A stretch of 64,000 bases of DNA from Gonatopus flavifemur (Eukaryota; Arthropoda; Insecta; Hymenoptera; Dryinidae), in the NCBI GenBank assembly GCA_018340375.1, contig JAFFJZ010000002.1:21780001-21844000 (forward strand), written 5' to 3'. Below, in pieces: positions 33,815 through 46,497 of this stretch; the stretch's first letter is position 1, and every line of letters begins with the position of its first letter. Both the position numbers and the translations under genes were made by a program. The notes under the pieces were generated by a model. It searched no databases and was not told the origin of the DNA. It saw only the letters and a program-made list of their open reading frames with translations.

Positions 33815-34348
33815 GTATATTATGTAGCCAAAATGCAATAATTTCCCGTTTGAAAAACATTTTTTCGACGCTTAGTTTTGGAGATATGAGCATTTTTAGA
33901 TTTTTCTTCAAATCTAAATCATTCAAAGGCACTGTATGCTACATACTTGGGCTTAACACCATTCGCTAAGTTGGAAAACGGCGGATTTGTGGAAAAAAAT
34001 TTAACTATTTTATCATTGATAGTTCCAAGGCTAGAGCGATTTGAAGTTGCTGAATTCTGATTGGCTGAAAGCTGAAAAATTTCAAATCGCTATAGCTTCG
34101 GAACTATCAATGATAAAATAGTTTAATTTTTTTTCACAAATCCACCGTTTTCCAACTTAGCGAATGGTGTTAAGCTCAAGTATGTAGCACACAGTGTTTT
34201 TGAATGATTTGGATTTGAAAAAAAATCTAAAAATGCTCATATCTCCAAAACTAAGAGTCGAAAAAATTTTTTTCAAACGGGAAATTATTGCATTTCGGCT
34301 GCAGAATATACCTGTGAAATCCGGTCCGCGAATTCTGGGACACCCTGT
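33815..34348. mobile_element. Foldback element M1
   Basis: Near-perfect palindrome: GCAATAATTTCCCGTTTGAA, GATATGAGCATTTTTAGATT and TTAACACCATTCGCTAAG on the left recur inverted on the right. Only the right end keeps the outer terminus (reversed: ACAGGGTGTCCCAGAATTCG). The sequence is intact where M2 carries an insertion. Confidence 0.7.
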
Positions 34349-35240
34349 ATGACTTATATATAAATTATATTGAATCATATATAAATTAAATATAATACAA
34401 CAAATTTTTCGATTCGATTTGTGATAGTTTTTGCACAAAGTGCTAACGATTCTAAGTTCGGTTCAAAATATAGTCTTTATTTCGGTCCTTATCAACGAAA
34501 CATGCTTTTCAAAATTATCTATGGATCATTCACAAAGTATATAACGTATAATTGAATGTGTTGATGTCATAATGTGAGAGTTGATGCTCGAAATGTGTAC
34601 CTTCCTGTTGAGTCACAAAGTTCTATAAATCTTATATCAAATGTTGCCAATCTGAAGTCTCCCTGTTGTATTTCAATAGGCTTTAATGGAAAATTCACAA
34701 TTCTAATATGAAATATGTGAACAAAGATTTTGTATACAGATTATATTTAGTGCATAATCTTGTCGCTTAGATGCAGAGATGATAAAGGTATATCAAGCTT
34801 TTTCATTTGTAACACGTATTCCGTGACTTTTAACTGTTAATGTTTCTATTCGTAACCCATACACCAAGAATAAATCGTTGAATCTATAAATACCATCACA
34901 CATATATAATGTTCTTGTAAGTAGGATTTAGATTTCAACGTCGTCTAAGGTTTCTATGTACAGTCAAATGATAGACAATTGGGTTTGGAAGAATACAATG
35001 TCGTGAAAAAATGGGTGCAGCGATGATATTGATTAAACATCACTGTGACAAATACAATCTGTGTCACTATCGGGTCCTGTGTAGACAAAAATCATAAGAA
35101 GCGAATGTAGTATGAATATCGGAAGGTGTCATTATAAATTATGCTCTTTCTTGTATCAAGTTCCAAGGTGCGTACCATTGTGGATCCAAAAAGCATCTCT
35201 CCGCGTTGGATTTGATTTGCAGAATTTATATATCAACTAT
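34349..35240. other. Unannotated stretch
   Basis: AT-rich, no gene or clear repeat seen. Confidence 0.35.
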
Positions 35241-36028
35241 ACTGCGTGTTTCGGAATTCATCATTCGGATTCCTGTGGTGTATTCTGCAGCCAAAATGCA
35301 ATAATTTCCCGTTTAAAACAAATTTTTGGAGGCTCAGTTTTTGAGCTACACGGAAAGACCGGGTCTATTAATATTTAGGAAAAATTCATCAACGTTTAGA
35401 AAAATGATTGTCAATTTAGGGGAAAAGAGGGTCGCTGAAAAATATTCGTAGTGAGTCTACCAAAACTTCGTAGTCAAAATATTAACAGTTGATAATTGAT
35501 TGGTAGTTTTCACAGTGAAACTATCAATTGTTAATACATCGACTACGAATATTTCTCAGCAATCCTCATTTTTCTAAATAATAATAGACCCTGTCTTCCC
35601 GTGTATGAGCATTTTTAGGTTTTTCTTCAAATCCAAATAACTCAACAGCATTGTGTTCTACATTCTTGAACCTAACATCATTCTCCGAGTCGGAAAACGC
35701 GGGATCTCTGGGAAAAAATTCAATTATCCTATCATCCTTTGTTTCGGAGCTACAGCGATTTGAAATTTTTTGGCTTTCAGCCAACCAGAATTCAGCAACT
35801 TTAAATTACTATAGCTTCAAAACAAAGAATGATAGGATAATTGAATTTTTTTCCAGAGATCTGGCGTTTTCCAACTTAGAAAATGATGTTAAGGTCAAGA
35901 ATGTAGAACACAATGTTGTTAAGTTATTTGGATTTGAAAAAAAATGTTTCCAAATGCCTCCAAAGAATTTGTTTTAAAACGGGAAATACACCACGGAAAT
36001 TCGAATGATGAATTCTGAAACACCCAGT
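35241..36028. mobile_element. Foldback element M2 with a MITE insertion
   Basis: Both termini present (ACTGCGTGTTTCGGAATTCA; reversed right ACTGGGTGTTTCAGAATTCA). The palindromic interior is related to M1. A 255-bp MITE splits the left arm at 35349. Confidence 0.75.
35349..35603. mobile_element. 255-bp MITE, CACGG(A/G)AAGA ends, TA duplication, inside M2
   Basis: Left CACGGAAAGACCGGGTCTAT, reversed right CACGGGAAGACAGGGTCTAT, TA on both sides. M1 has GATATGAGC at the matching place, which gives an independent empty site. Inner palindrome around AACAGTTGATAATTGATTGG. Confidence 0.9.
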
Positions 36029-37351
36029 ATATAAATAAATCTCGTCTTCAAAAGTGATGTTATACAATTCATATATAATTCTTTTGAAAAAGAAATATAT
36101 AATGTATAAAGTAGAGGACAGAATTGCAATTTTTTGTACATTTGTATAAAAATCCACGTGGAGAGATAATATTCTGACCTCTTGCATCGAGCATTGTATG
36201 GTGTATCTCTTCTGTATTGATTTTGATCTTGCAGTGAATATTTACCTATTCTCATTTCTTCGAAAGGAATCCGTAACTGTTTTCGTGAACTGTATACCGA
36301 GAAAAATTCGTTGAATGAATGTAATCATAGATAAGAAATATCAACATGTTGTGCAATAAATTTGATCCGTTCATAATGGAATTTTATAATCTTGAAATCA
36401 CAATTCACTTGGATAAGTATTGTACTTTTATAGAAATATCGAGTAGTTGGATTCGAAATTTTGGATGTGTTTATATTTTGTAGAACGTAACCCAAATAGA
36501 AATAGATTTCAAATTAGATTTATGTAATTGATGTGGAATTCGTCATAGTTTTTATATAATTTATATACAATTTTTCAATATATGAATTATGTATAATTTT
36601 GGAAATTCATCCATTCGGAAACAACACGCAATCTTGAAACATAGAAAGAAGCACTGGAATTGGAAATTCACGAACCACGACCACGAATCGATTGTGAACA
36701 AACTTTCAGTTTAGTTTTTTCTGATAATAATCAGATTCATTCTAAATATATTTAGAATCATCCACTATAAATTGATATAATAATTATATATAATCATAGT
36801 GGATCGATAGTTGTCAATTGTGATGGTAATTTCAATAAATCTACCATTTTTTTTTCTTCACCGTTGTCACTAAATTCTCACCTGAAGTACACTGTGACAG
36901 AAAAATTGCAAAGGAACATTTAAAAGCTTATTACCCAACATTTTTTAGTCAATTCACGAACAATTTTTGTCAATTGACAAACATTTTTTGAAAATTCATA
37001 AAAAATTTGTGAATTCACAAATCCACATGTTTTTCATCATACTTTTCTTCTTGGAAATTGACAAATATTTTTCAAATTTTAGAGGGTTCACTAGAGGGTT
37101 ACTTTCCAAATATCCTTTTAATTATTGATGACAGTTAAGGCCATCGGTCTGAATTTAGCTGCATGTTAAATTAAGTCTTTTTCATTGTGTCGACATTTGT
37201 TTTTGTTGCTCACTTTTAGTTGAAACAGGGCTAGTTTTGGTGGCATCTTAAAATCAGCTAATATTGAAGATGGGAGTAAGTTTTACTTTCTACAGTGTAT
37301 TTGAGGCGCTGTTTTGGTTGTCCTTATAAAACAAGATTGTCGCGCACTCGT
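36029..37351. other. Unannotated stretch
   Basis: AT-rich. 36545-36605 has TATAATTTATATACAATTTT-like sequence shared with other windows. 36900-37080 repeats CAATTGACAAA/TTCACAAA words. No gene seen. Confidence 0.35.
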
Positions 37352-37359
37352 TTTCAGAG

Positions 37360-38664
37360 CAGGGTTGGCAAAAACCCGGGTTTTTCCTCTGAAAATTCAA
37401 CCCACTGGGTTTTTGTGGGTTTTTGCGGGTTTTATAGGACTTTATTGGGTTTTTCCGGGGTTTTCTGGGTTTTATTACATTGACTCTATTTATTAATTTA
37501 TAAAAGAATTTTTTGTTCAACAAATTATTTTTAATCATTTGAATGAAAATCATTTGTTTAATCGTAGATTTTTTCAGGAAGGAAACAATTATAAGTCTCA
37601 ATGCACTATTCTCAGTTTCAGTTTAGTAATGTTTTGATTAAACTTGATTCGACTGATTTTTATATCAGAAATTGATTGAATGGCTCTCAAGAATATTTCA
37701 TAGAGTAACTATCAAGAATTACATCATTCAATCACTAACCTTTGGCGTCTAATTTCAATATTGTCAAGACATTGGCAATTGAAAAAAATTGTTCACAGTG
37801 AATGATTGGAATTGGATTGATCTGGATTCAAAATCGAATGGATTAATTCATCAACTTCATGTTGTTATTTTTCTGGAATTATTAAATTATATTTGGCATA
37901 TAAAAAGTCATTATACAGTCGAGAATTTTCATTATGTTTAAATTCACATATTCAACATGTCTCAAACAGTTCAACCAAATGTTTTTATTATCTTAACATA
38001 ATGCTTCTATGTTGAACTGTAACATCACTGTTAAAAATTTCTTGAAATTTCATTCATTTTTCAAGTGCACTTGTAAATGAGATTTCATATTTTTATTTAT
38101 TGAATAAGGAATTCAGTTACATCTAATTGAATTTTTAAATCTTTACTGCATTATATATTATATTATCCATAGCAGTATAGTTTATTAATTGAATTTTCAT
38201 TCATATGTAATTGAAATGTCAGTCACCACCCTATACTATTATGAGCAATGGAATGTAGTGAAAATTGAAAAATCAATAACATGTTACTGAATTCTTAATT
38301 CAATCACCAAGAGTTGGAAATTTAATTTACAAGTGTACTTGAAAAAGATGTATAATTTAATAATGGTTTTCTTCTCATGGCATTTATTCAATTCCAATGT
38401 AGAAATTCGAATATAATTGATATAATGAATGTGTGCAATAATTTCATAGTATTGAATTCTTCAACACAATCATTTTTTGAACAAATATGTATGAAGATAC
38501 AATAAATGCTTGAATAAAAGTTTGCAATTATATTACTTTTATTGAATTCATTTTCCTCGTATAAAGTGGGTTTTTCACGGGTTTTTCATGGGTTTTTTCA
38601 ACGTGGGTTTACCCGAAAAAACCCAGTGGGGACAATTGGGTTGGGCCCATTAGTGCCAATCCTG
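37360..38664. mobile_element. 1305-bp hAT-type non-autonomous element CC, 8-bp duplication
   Basis: Left CAGGGTTGGCAAAAACCCGG, reversed right CAGGATTGGCACTAATGGGC. TTTCAGAG is duplicated exactly at 37352-37359 and 38665-38672. Subterminal regions at both ends carry many GGGTTTTT words (37376-37475 and 38567-38645), as expected for transposase binding sites. The 1-kb centre is AT-rich with no frame above about 100 codons, so no transposase remains. Confidence 0.9.
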
Positions 38665-38777
38665 TTTCAGAGCCTGTACTGTATTTTTAGCTTGGGCCTG
38701 TGTAAGATACCCTCGATCGGGAAAAATATGCAAACTCTGAAACTAGAACCTTTGAAAATATAACAAATTGTTACGAA

Positions 38778-38921
38778 CCCTGGTGAAAATGAACTGTCAA
38801 AGTGCAACGCGAGGTTCATCCGAATATATAAAAAGCGATATTTCGTGCCGTGAAAGGCATCGCAAAGGTGTATAGAATGAAATAATTCATGCTGCGAATT
38901 CACACTTCATTTTCACCAGAG
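38778..38921. mobile_element. 144-bp MITE, CCCTGGTGAAAATGAA ends, AA duplication
   Basis: Left CCCTGGTGAAAATGAACTGT, reversed right CTCTGGTGAAAATGAAGTGT, AA on both sides; one terminal base is mutated. Confidence 0.7.
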
Positions 38922-40127
38922 AAGATTCTTGAATCAACCTATCTTTTAAATAGATATATTCGTCATCAACATATGTCTCACAAAATGTCTAAGAAGAATA
39001 TATTTGCATGAAATGTCCTGGACTCAATACGAAATGGAAAATTTATTGAATTTCATTCCTGTGCTTGGGTTTAAGGCTATTTACATTTTAATTGTTATTT
39101 ACCGTGATAATGTATGTATAATTATAACAATCCATCATCAGGTGTTTTCAGAGTTTGGATTAAATGATGAAATTTCAATGAATCGATTGATATAACCATC
39201 CACGATTAGCCAACCTCAGATCGATCAATAATTTCTCAAGAAAAATTCTTTTCTTCATTCATAGCGAAAAAGTCGATTACGGCAATTGAATGGTTTCATA
39301 ATAATATAAAAAATATCCCTCCTCGATGTCTCCTTGTATATTGATGAATATTCATAGTTCTATGAATTTTATATCTTTATCGGCAATACCGATACCTTTA
39401 CACAGCTGCAGTCGTTGTCCAATATTAATACCAAACTCAACCAAGTTAAAGAACGGAAAAACACTTCATTAGACTATACTGTGTCAGTATCATCGGGTGA
39501 CAATCGAATTACACGTGTTTCAAACTTACTTTTGTTGATTATTTTCCCTACAAAGTATAATTTCAATTTCTGTGGTGGATACAGTTCACGGAATAATAAT
39601 TTTAAGTGTTTGAATTTTCTTCATCCCAGTGAGAAAATTTTTGTTTTGAAAAATTTCTGCATACTTTTATGGATTGAGGGGAAAACAAAATCAATTCTTC
39701 ACAAAACTTCACGTGAGTTGGTTAAAAATTGTGATTTGTTTACTGTATACAATTTGAAGAAAACATCAATGTTGGAATAAACGTGTTTGAAATCTGACAT
39801 CGTCACGAGTGGAATGAGTTTCAAAATTATATATAGTTGATAAATAACTTATTTATAAACTATATTTAATTATTTATTCGGTATATCGAATGAAAGGATG
39901 AAAAAATGATCGATGGATTCCAATTCCTGTATCGTACAGTTGTTCTACAGACATACAGCTAATTAACGCAGGATTTCTACACCAGACCATGCGATACAAT
40001 GCGATCCAACTCCAGCTGGTCCGATGATTTTTCAAAATTTCAGAACGTCGAGTACCTGAATTTCTCATTGAACTTCAGCCAAGAGTGCTTTGATAACGAC
40101 TCGATGTTCATGCACAAATGATGCCTA
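38922..40127. other. Unannotated stretch
   Basis: One 121-codon plus-strand frame (39415-39780) has no recognisable domain or splice support. Nothing else seen. Confidence 0.35.
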
Positions 40128-40405
40128 CACTGTTAGAGAAGTTATGAAGTTTTTTTCATAAATAGTTTATTAAACAAAACTCATAATGGATTATTGAATA
40201 CAATAAGATAATTTTTAATGCTAAGAATTTTATTCTTAATGTTAAGAATTTTCTTCCTAATTTTAATAACATACTTGTGAAATTTAATAAATATTATAAT
40301 TATTACATTTCAGTCAAAAATTGTGAAATTTCATCACTCATATTGAATTTAAGAATCAATATTAAGATATTTTATAAAGAATTTCGTATTATTCGGTGTA
40401 CAATG

Positions 40406-41680
40406 CGGTGTACAACTTCGCTTCCGCCGTTTACAATGCATGGTTGCGTCGGTAGGTGGCGGTCGAAATAGGTTAGCTAATGAATACAGTAAGGTTGGAA
40501 ATGTGTCAGCATAACAACATTGTCATATAAGTGAATTTTTGATTACATCATAAATTTTTACTCGCTCGAAGATGTCAGTTTTTGAGCCGAATTCTCGTCA
40601 TTTGCGGTAAGTTCTGATTTTCTGCTTTCATTCGAAGAAAACTGCGGCTGAGGCTCATCGAATGCTCTCAAGTACTCACGGTGAGGCTGCTTTGAGTGGA
40701 AGAACGTGTCGTGAATGGTTTCAACGTTTCAAGAAGGGTGATTTTAATGTCGAGGACCGACATGGCGGTGGAAGAGAAAATTTTTGAAGATTCCGAATTG
40801 GAGGCATTACTTGATGAAGACTCGTGCCAAACGCAAGAAGAATTGGCAGAATCATTGGGAGTAACTCAACAAACCATTTCGAAACGCTTCAGAGCCATGG
40901 GAATGATTCAGAAACAGGGGAATTGGATTCCGTACGAATTGAAGCCACGAGATCTTCAACCACGTTTCTTTACTTGCGAACAGCTGCTTCAAAGTAGAAT
41001 CGAAAGGGGTTTTTACACTGCATTGTGACCGGTGACGAAAAATGGGTCCACTACGATAATCCCAAACGCAGAAAATCTTGGGAATGCCCGGACATGTCCC
41101 CACGGCGGCAGTTAAACCAAATATTCATGTTGCCAAGGTTATGTTCTGCATTTGGAGGGGTCAGCTCGGTGTCGTGTATTATGAGCTATCGAAACCGAGT
41201 GAAACCATTACAGGGGATCGATATGGAACGCAGTTGATGCGTTTGAGCCGAGCATTGAAGGAGAAACGGCCACAGTACCAAGAAAGACACGATAAAGTTA
41301 TCCTCCGACATGATAATGCTCGGCCACATGTCTCTAAACTGGTCAAGAAATATTTGGAAACACTAAAATGGGAAGTCTTACCCCATCCGCCGTACTCTCC
41401 AAACATGGCTCCTTCCGACTACCATTTATTTCGATCGATGGCACACGGCCTGAGTGATCAGCATTTTCATTCTTATGAAGAAGTTGAAGAATGAATCGAT
41501 TCGTAGATCGTCTCAAAAGATGTACAGTTTTTTCCAAGATGGGATCCGACAATTGCCAAACAGATGGGAAAAAGTAGTGGCTAGCGGCAGGCAGTACTTC
41601 GAATCATAAGTACGTATTTACTTTTCGAGACTAAAGCCTCAAATTTTGGGAAAAAACGGCGGAAGCACAGTTGTACACCT
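40406..41680 (+). mobile_element. mariner element (Tc1/mariner superfamily), 1275 bp, inactive
   Basis: Terminal inverted repeats of about 27 bp: left CGGTGTACAACTTCGCTTCC, reversed right AGGTGTACAACTGTGCTTCC, both continuing GCCGTTT. A TA follows the right end; the left flank is altered and carries an extra CGGTGTACAA copy at 40394. Overall length is typical of mariner. It encloses a broken DD34D transposase (40572-41609). Confidence 0.92.
40572..41609 (+). pseudogene. mariner transposase pseudogene (DD34D, mauritiana-like)
   Basis: In functional form this enzyme cuts and pastes its element at TA sites in the nucleus. It starts MSVFEPNSRHLR, followed at once by a TAA stop (40608). The N-terminal helix-turn-helix pair includes TCREWFQRFKKGDF and the LAESLGVTQQTISKRF helix. 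The catalytic triad is D in TGDEKW (about 41034), D in HDNARPH (about 41312) and D in APSDYH (about 41417), with exactly 34 residues between the last two, the mariner signature. The C-terminus has RWEKVV and ends QYFES. Frameshifts lie near 40780, 41012, 41090 and 41530, and in-frame stops at 41492 (TGA) and 41504 (TAG), both probably former tryptophans. It cannot encode an active protein. Subfamily placement is from memory of mauritiana-type sequences in ants and bees. Confidence 0.92.
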
Positions 41681-41710
41681 AATAAATTTGAGAACTTTTC
41701 TAACAGTGTA

Positions 41711-43214
41711 TACAAATTCTTTCTCTTTCAAGTGAAAAATCTTTGAAGAATGGAAAACAATGTTCACTGTGAATTAGATATTCATTGTTTCCGAGAAAAC
41801 AATTTTCATTTCGATTAGTCGAAAAAATTCAATGTCTTCAAATACTTCGAATTTTGTAAGTTCTTTAGTTGAATCTTATTTTCAAGAATCCAAACAATCA
41901 TCGTGACGAAAAAAATCTTCTTAGTCCCTGAAACCATCCAAGAAATATGCTACAGTCATAGTGACATCATAATGACATCATCGTAATGACGTCCCTATGA
42001 CCTCACCATAATCGCATTAGGAGTCAAATTATGTTATTAGAATATATAATCGTGTTCTTCGGGAGTGCCTTTTCTTATACTCCCCCACAAAACTTGACTT
42101 TGAACACTTGATAATGAGATTCCAATTAGTTTTGAACATTCCATTAGTCTTTTTCGAACATCTCCAACTTGTGAGTTTATGCCCATTGACACGCTAATTC
42201 ATCTCGACCTAATATTTCTCATTAAATTTCCACAAGCATCATTTCTTAGATCTACTAGAGAACATCTAAAGTTCTACCAGGGACAATTTTTATGTTAAGT
42301 AAAATGTTTCTTCCAAAGAATCATCTAATTGGCAGAGACCCGGAGAGAGCACCGGGAGTGCTCTTACGTAGTCTCTAGTTTGTCTACATTGCGAGTTCGT
42401 TCTTTAATCGCGTGTTTTTCACTTCAATTTGATATAAAGAAATTAGAATCTCTTTTTCTTGTTTTTGCTCTGAGCTAGAATATTCTGGACTTGATATGTC
42501 AACAATGGGACATCTTCAGTTAAATATTGCTAGGCTCAGCCCATTATTGGTGTAGTATTGACTAATTTGAAGTAATTAAACTCGCGTCAACGTTGTTTAT
42601 TACATGGTGGAACTATTGTTTTGAACCTCGATTCATGTAAAAACAATAACGATAAAAGTTCCGAATTTTTCAAAGATTTTCGAATGAGTTTTTGCATGTC
42701 TCATGCAACATTTTTACACGTTTTTTTGGGTGTTGAAGTATTTCTTCAATTCAATATATCTTTACAAAATATACAACAGTGTTCTGACAATGTGATTCTC
42801 GAAACTTAACATTTTATCTATAAGGGGTGATGTTTGAATTTTATTCTCTACCTTGGATTGGTGGAACTTTTATTGAAAACTTGCACAAATAATATCACCA
42901 TATTTTTATAAAATTTTTCGTATCATTGTGTTATGTCTCTCCTGGTGGAAAAATGTTTCTAAAAAATATCTAAACTCTACACAGCTTCTTTCACTGTTAT
43001 AATATAATCTTGCCACACAATAGACACAAGTGTTAATGTCTCTGCACTCAATTTCGAGTATATTTGCTTTGAAGAAAATTCTCTATTATATAAATTCGAA
43101 TGAATGATAGAAATATTTCATAACATCACATTACCTCAGGTGTTCATATAAATTTCTGAACGCCACATTTCAAAACAATTTTTTCATTAATTCTTTTCAG
43201 TTCCCAAGTATCCA
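41711..43214. other. Unannotated stretch
   Basis: No gene seen. 41940-42310 holds short words (CTACCAGGGAC, CACTTGATAATGAG) loosely like element P, too weak to call. Confidence 0.35.
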
Positions 43215-43476
43215 CACTGAGAGAACGAATTTCCGGGAACAATAAAACATTTAGTTGAATAGTCGCCATGAAATACTTAATTGGTTTGAATAAACTTTCA
43301 TTGACTCAATTAAATAACTGTTTCAATTGATGAAATATTTCATAGCATATTAAATATTTGTTTAATTGAATGAATATTTAATCGAGTCAATGAAAGTTTA
43401 TTCAAATCAATTAAGTATTTTATGGCGACTATTCAACTAAATATTTCATTACTCCTGGAAATTTTTTCTCTCAGTG
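43215..43476. mobile_element. Family F MITE copy 1, 262 bp, CACTGAGAGAA ends, CA duplication
   Basis: Left CACTGAGAGAACGAATTTCC, reversed right CACTGAGAGAAAAAATTTCC, CA on both sides. Long pairing arms (TTTAGTTGAATAGTCGCCAT; ATTGACTCAATTAAA). Confidence 0.88.
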
Positions 43477-46174
43477 CAGTTTGAATTGTACAGCAACACA
43501 ACCCTCAAGAATTCTTTATCAAATATTCTCAATTCGTTTCTCAGCATGTAATCACAACCATCAATCTTGTGATTTCACTGATTCATCTCGCACACCCCCG
43601 TCGTATATTCATCCTCAGTGGAATCCGAATCACCCAGGCACGTTGTAAATTCAGAGACAGTATAAATCATTCTCAATGATTTCTATTCACTTTACATTCC
43701 CTATTATTTTCATGATTGTCCATATTGTTATCCCTCGCATCATCAAGTTACATTGTTTTCCGCGTCCTTTTCTTTAATTTGATTTGTTTGTGCGTTAAGT
43801 ATTTATCTCAAATCAATTCAATTGAACATCTTTTTGTTGGTAATTATTATCGGAATTACGAAACTGTGATGGAAAAGTTTTATTGGAATTTGCTGGTGTT
43901 GTTGGATTATTATGCGTTATTCGCGTTGAAGTTTGCATGGGAAAAATTATTCATGTGTATTTATTTGTGGGAATGAATAATTTGATTGAATTTATTCAGA
44001 AATGTACCATGGAACGTAGGTGTGGAGACTCGATTGCCTGATGCTTCTCAATATTTTGCATAGTATAAAGAATTCATTCCTTATCGGCTTATGCTTCACT
44101 TGCATTTTGATGATCCAACAGCGCATAGTCGCATGTAGTTTTATTTTCCAAAGGGTCATCTTCTTTTTATCTGTAATGAAGGCGAATATGAAAATAATCC
44201 AAGTTCAAGTACAGATGTATTTTAAAAACTCAGTCACATCCCTACAAACAATGATTATTGGCATGTGAATGGTCCTGCAATGCCGATGAAGGGCCATTAC
44301 TGAGCCTCTAAAACTCTTGTAGTTGTGTTTGCTGGGATGAGTTTTATACGCTGTTATAATGAAATGAATATAATTATTCTCCAGATTAATGAGAATTATT
44401 AATCTTGGACACGTAGAGGTCATCTCAAGTGTAATATAGAACAAAAAAATATAATTTGATACTTATCAGTGTTACGAACATATTTTATGTTGTTTTATAC
44501 GGAAAATTGGTTACGAAATACGTGCGTGTCTTTATCAATTTGATATTGTTGGTTTATTTATCAGATCTTGAAACTACGTATCTATGTAATGGATAAATGA
44601 AACGGGAAATTTCGAACATTGATTTACAAACTATTGTATTGAAAATATGTGAATAATTTATCAAAGTTTGAAATATCTTTTTGTTGATCAATAGAATGAG
44701 TGGATTTTCCGGTACCGTAAGCGTTGAAAAATGTATGTTAATAATGCATTTCAGGTAGGAAGTCAAAAGTTACAAAAACTTGTTTGGTCCACAAGACTTT
44801 TTGTCCACTAGTTCTTAGGTCCACTTGAATTCCAATTAGCCGTTTGTCCAATAGTTTTTGGTACCACTTGAATTCTGTTCACATTATAGAATTTTGGATT
44901 GGAGTATCCTTGGCAACAAGTCAACATGATATAAAAATTAAACAACACAACGCTGGACGCCAAAAGCTGTCAAGAACGAATATAACGTGTCTGAGGGATG
45001 GCATAATCGTTTCCAAATCGTTGTAGAGCGTTATCATCCAAGTTTATATAATTTTTCTACTGAATTACAAAAAGAGTAAGCAGATAGTGAGAGTATTTTG
45101 CGACAACTTGGCCTCGGCTAGAAAATAAAGAAGGCTCGTGCACCTACTCGACAAAAAACAGATGAATGAATTTTCAACATAGTTTCTAATTATGAAGAAT
45201 ATGTTGAACAAGATGAGATCATTGTCTGTTTGAGAACGATTGGATATAATTTGCATTTCTGACTACTAATCTTCTTTTGGATCTTTTATAGCGTTAGAGA
45301 ATATGTACTTTTGTAGAAATATATCATGGAAACTATTGTTTATTGGAACTTTCTCCTTGGAACTATGGGGTTGGATCAAATATTTTAAACTCTTGTACCC
45401 CAATCGCTCATTCAGCGAAATATATTAATCTCAGTACCTCAGTGTTTACACTGCTGTAGCTGTATCTATTCAATATCTGCCACAGCTAGAATTCGTAGCT
45501 GTAAAAGCACAAATTCACCGCTTCATATCTGGATAGCGAGACAATTGAGCTATGAAAACAAATGAATTTGGATCCGGATAAACTCTGTTCAAATTCGTTA
45601 GATACAAGCATCTCAAAGGATTTTCACGTGGCAAAATTCTTTTGTTTTCATTGCTCTCAGACACTGCTTATACAATTCAAACCAAATGAATTCAAAAAGC
45701 CCTACGGAAACAAAAGATTATTATTGTAAATGGTATGTAAAGGAAACAGTGAAACTCGAGGATGAATTATTCATTGTCATCAACTTATTCAGAATTAATA
45801 CCGGATGGATATTCTTTTCACGTAAAGGAGATAAGTTTCAACCATTCCTTTCTCATCTCACGGAAAAATTGTATGAAAATCGAATGCAGAATTGGATTAC
45901 CATACCGAGACTCTTTGGATTCAGATCAATATCTTTTCATCTGCTTCCTTTACAAGATTTTTATAATATCGAAATTCTACTTTGTGCATTCTAGCTGGGG
46001 TATTTCCAACAGAAAATTCACCTGGAACCATGAACCCAGAAGGGGAGTTTTTATGTGAATGATCATTCCAATGACTGGTACTGGAATAGTTTACGAACAT
46101 TGAAACTGAAAAATCGAATATCGTATTCCAGATGAAAATTAACCGTGGATATTCGACTGGAGGAAATATCATCA
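43477..46174. other. Unannotated 2.7-kb stretch
   Basis: No gene recognised. 45455-45550 holds a TAGCTGTAAAAGCACAAATT-like repeat shared with 50500. Frames at 45686-46058 overlap and have no domain. Confidence 0.35.
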
Positions 46175-46481
46175 CCTTGACAGCACACCTACTGACGTTT
46201 TTGTGGCATTTCCGTAGCCTGCAGGTGGAGGATATCTAACTCCGTGAAATCTACTTAGAGGTGACGGAAAAATCGATGGTGATGCTGTTGGGAGCTCATT
46301 TTTTCTCCAATTTTTTTCCTGAAGAAAAATGAGACGTTCTGGCCAGACTTGGATGAATTTTTCCAAGAGTAGGCTACACCCTAACAGCACAATATGTCTC
46401 TGGGACGTTTTTTGAACGTGCAGGAAACCTCCCCTACGTTCTATAAACCTTCCGTTACAGTGACACGTTGTGCTGTCTGGA
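46175..46481. mobile_element. Element AA family copy 2, CA duplication
   Basis: Left CCTTGACAGCACACC and reversed right TCCAGACAGCACAACG resemble the AA1 ends; CA on both sides. Inner ACGTTTTTTGAACGTGCAGG-like words match the AA theme. The 135-codon minus frame across it is not a gene. Confidence 0.6.
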
Positions 46482-46497
46482 CAAAGCTGAAGAGTTC

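Larger units (their letters stand above)
40128..41708. mobile_element. CACTGTTAG-ended element H, split by a mariner, TA duplication
   Basis: Left CACTGTTAGAGAAGTTATGA, reversed right CACTGTTAGAAAAGTTCTCA, TA on both sides. The AT-rich interior left of the mariner (TTAAGAATTTTCTTCCTAAT) is found inverted in the element at 46835. About 300 bp without the mariner. Confidence 0.75.

Noticed and set aside
45686..46058. Two overlapping ~100-codon plus-strand frames
   Set aside because: They overlap in different frames, with no recognised domain and no splice evidence.
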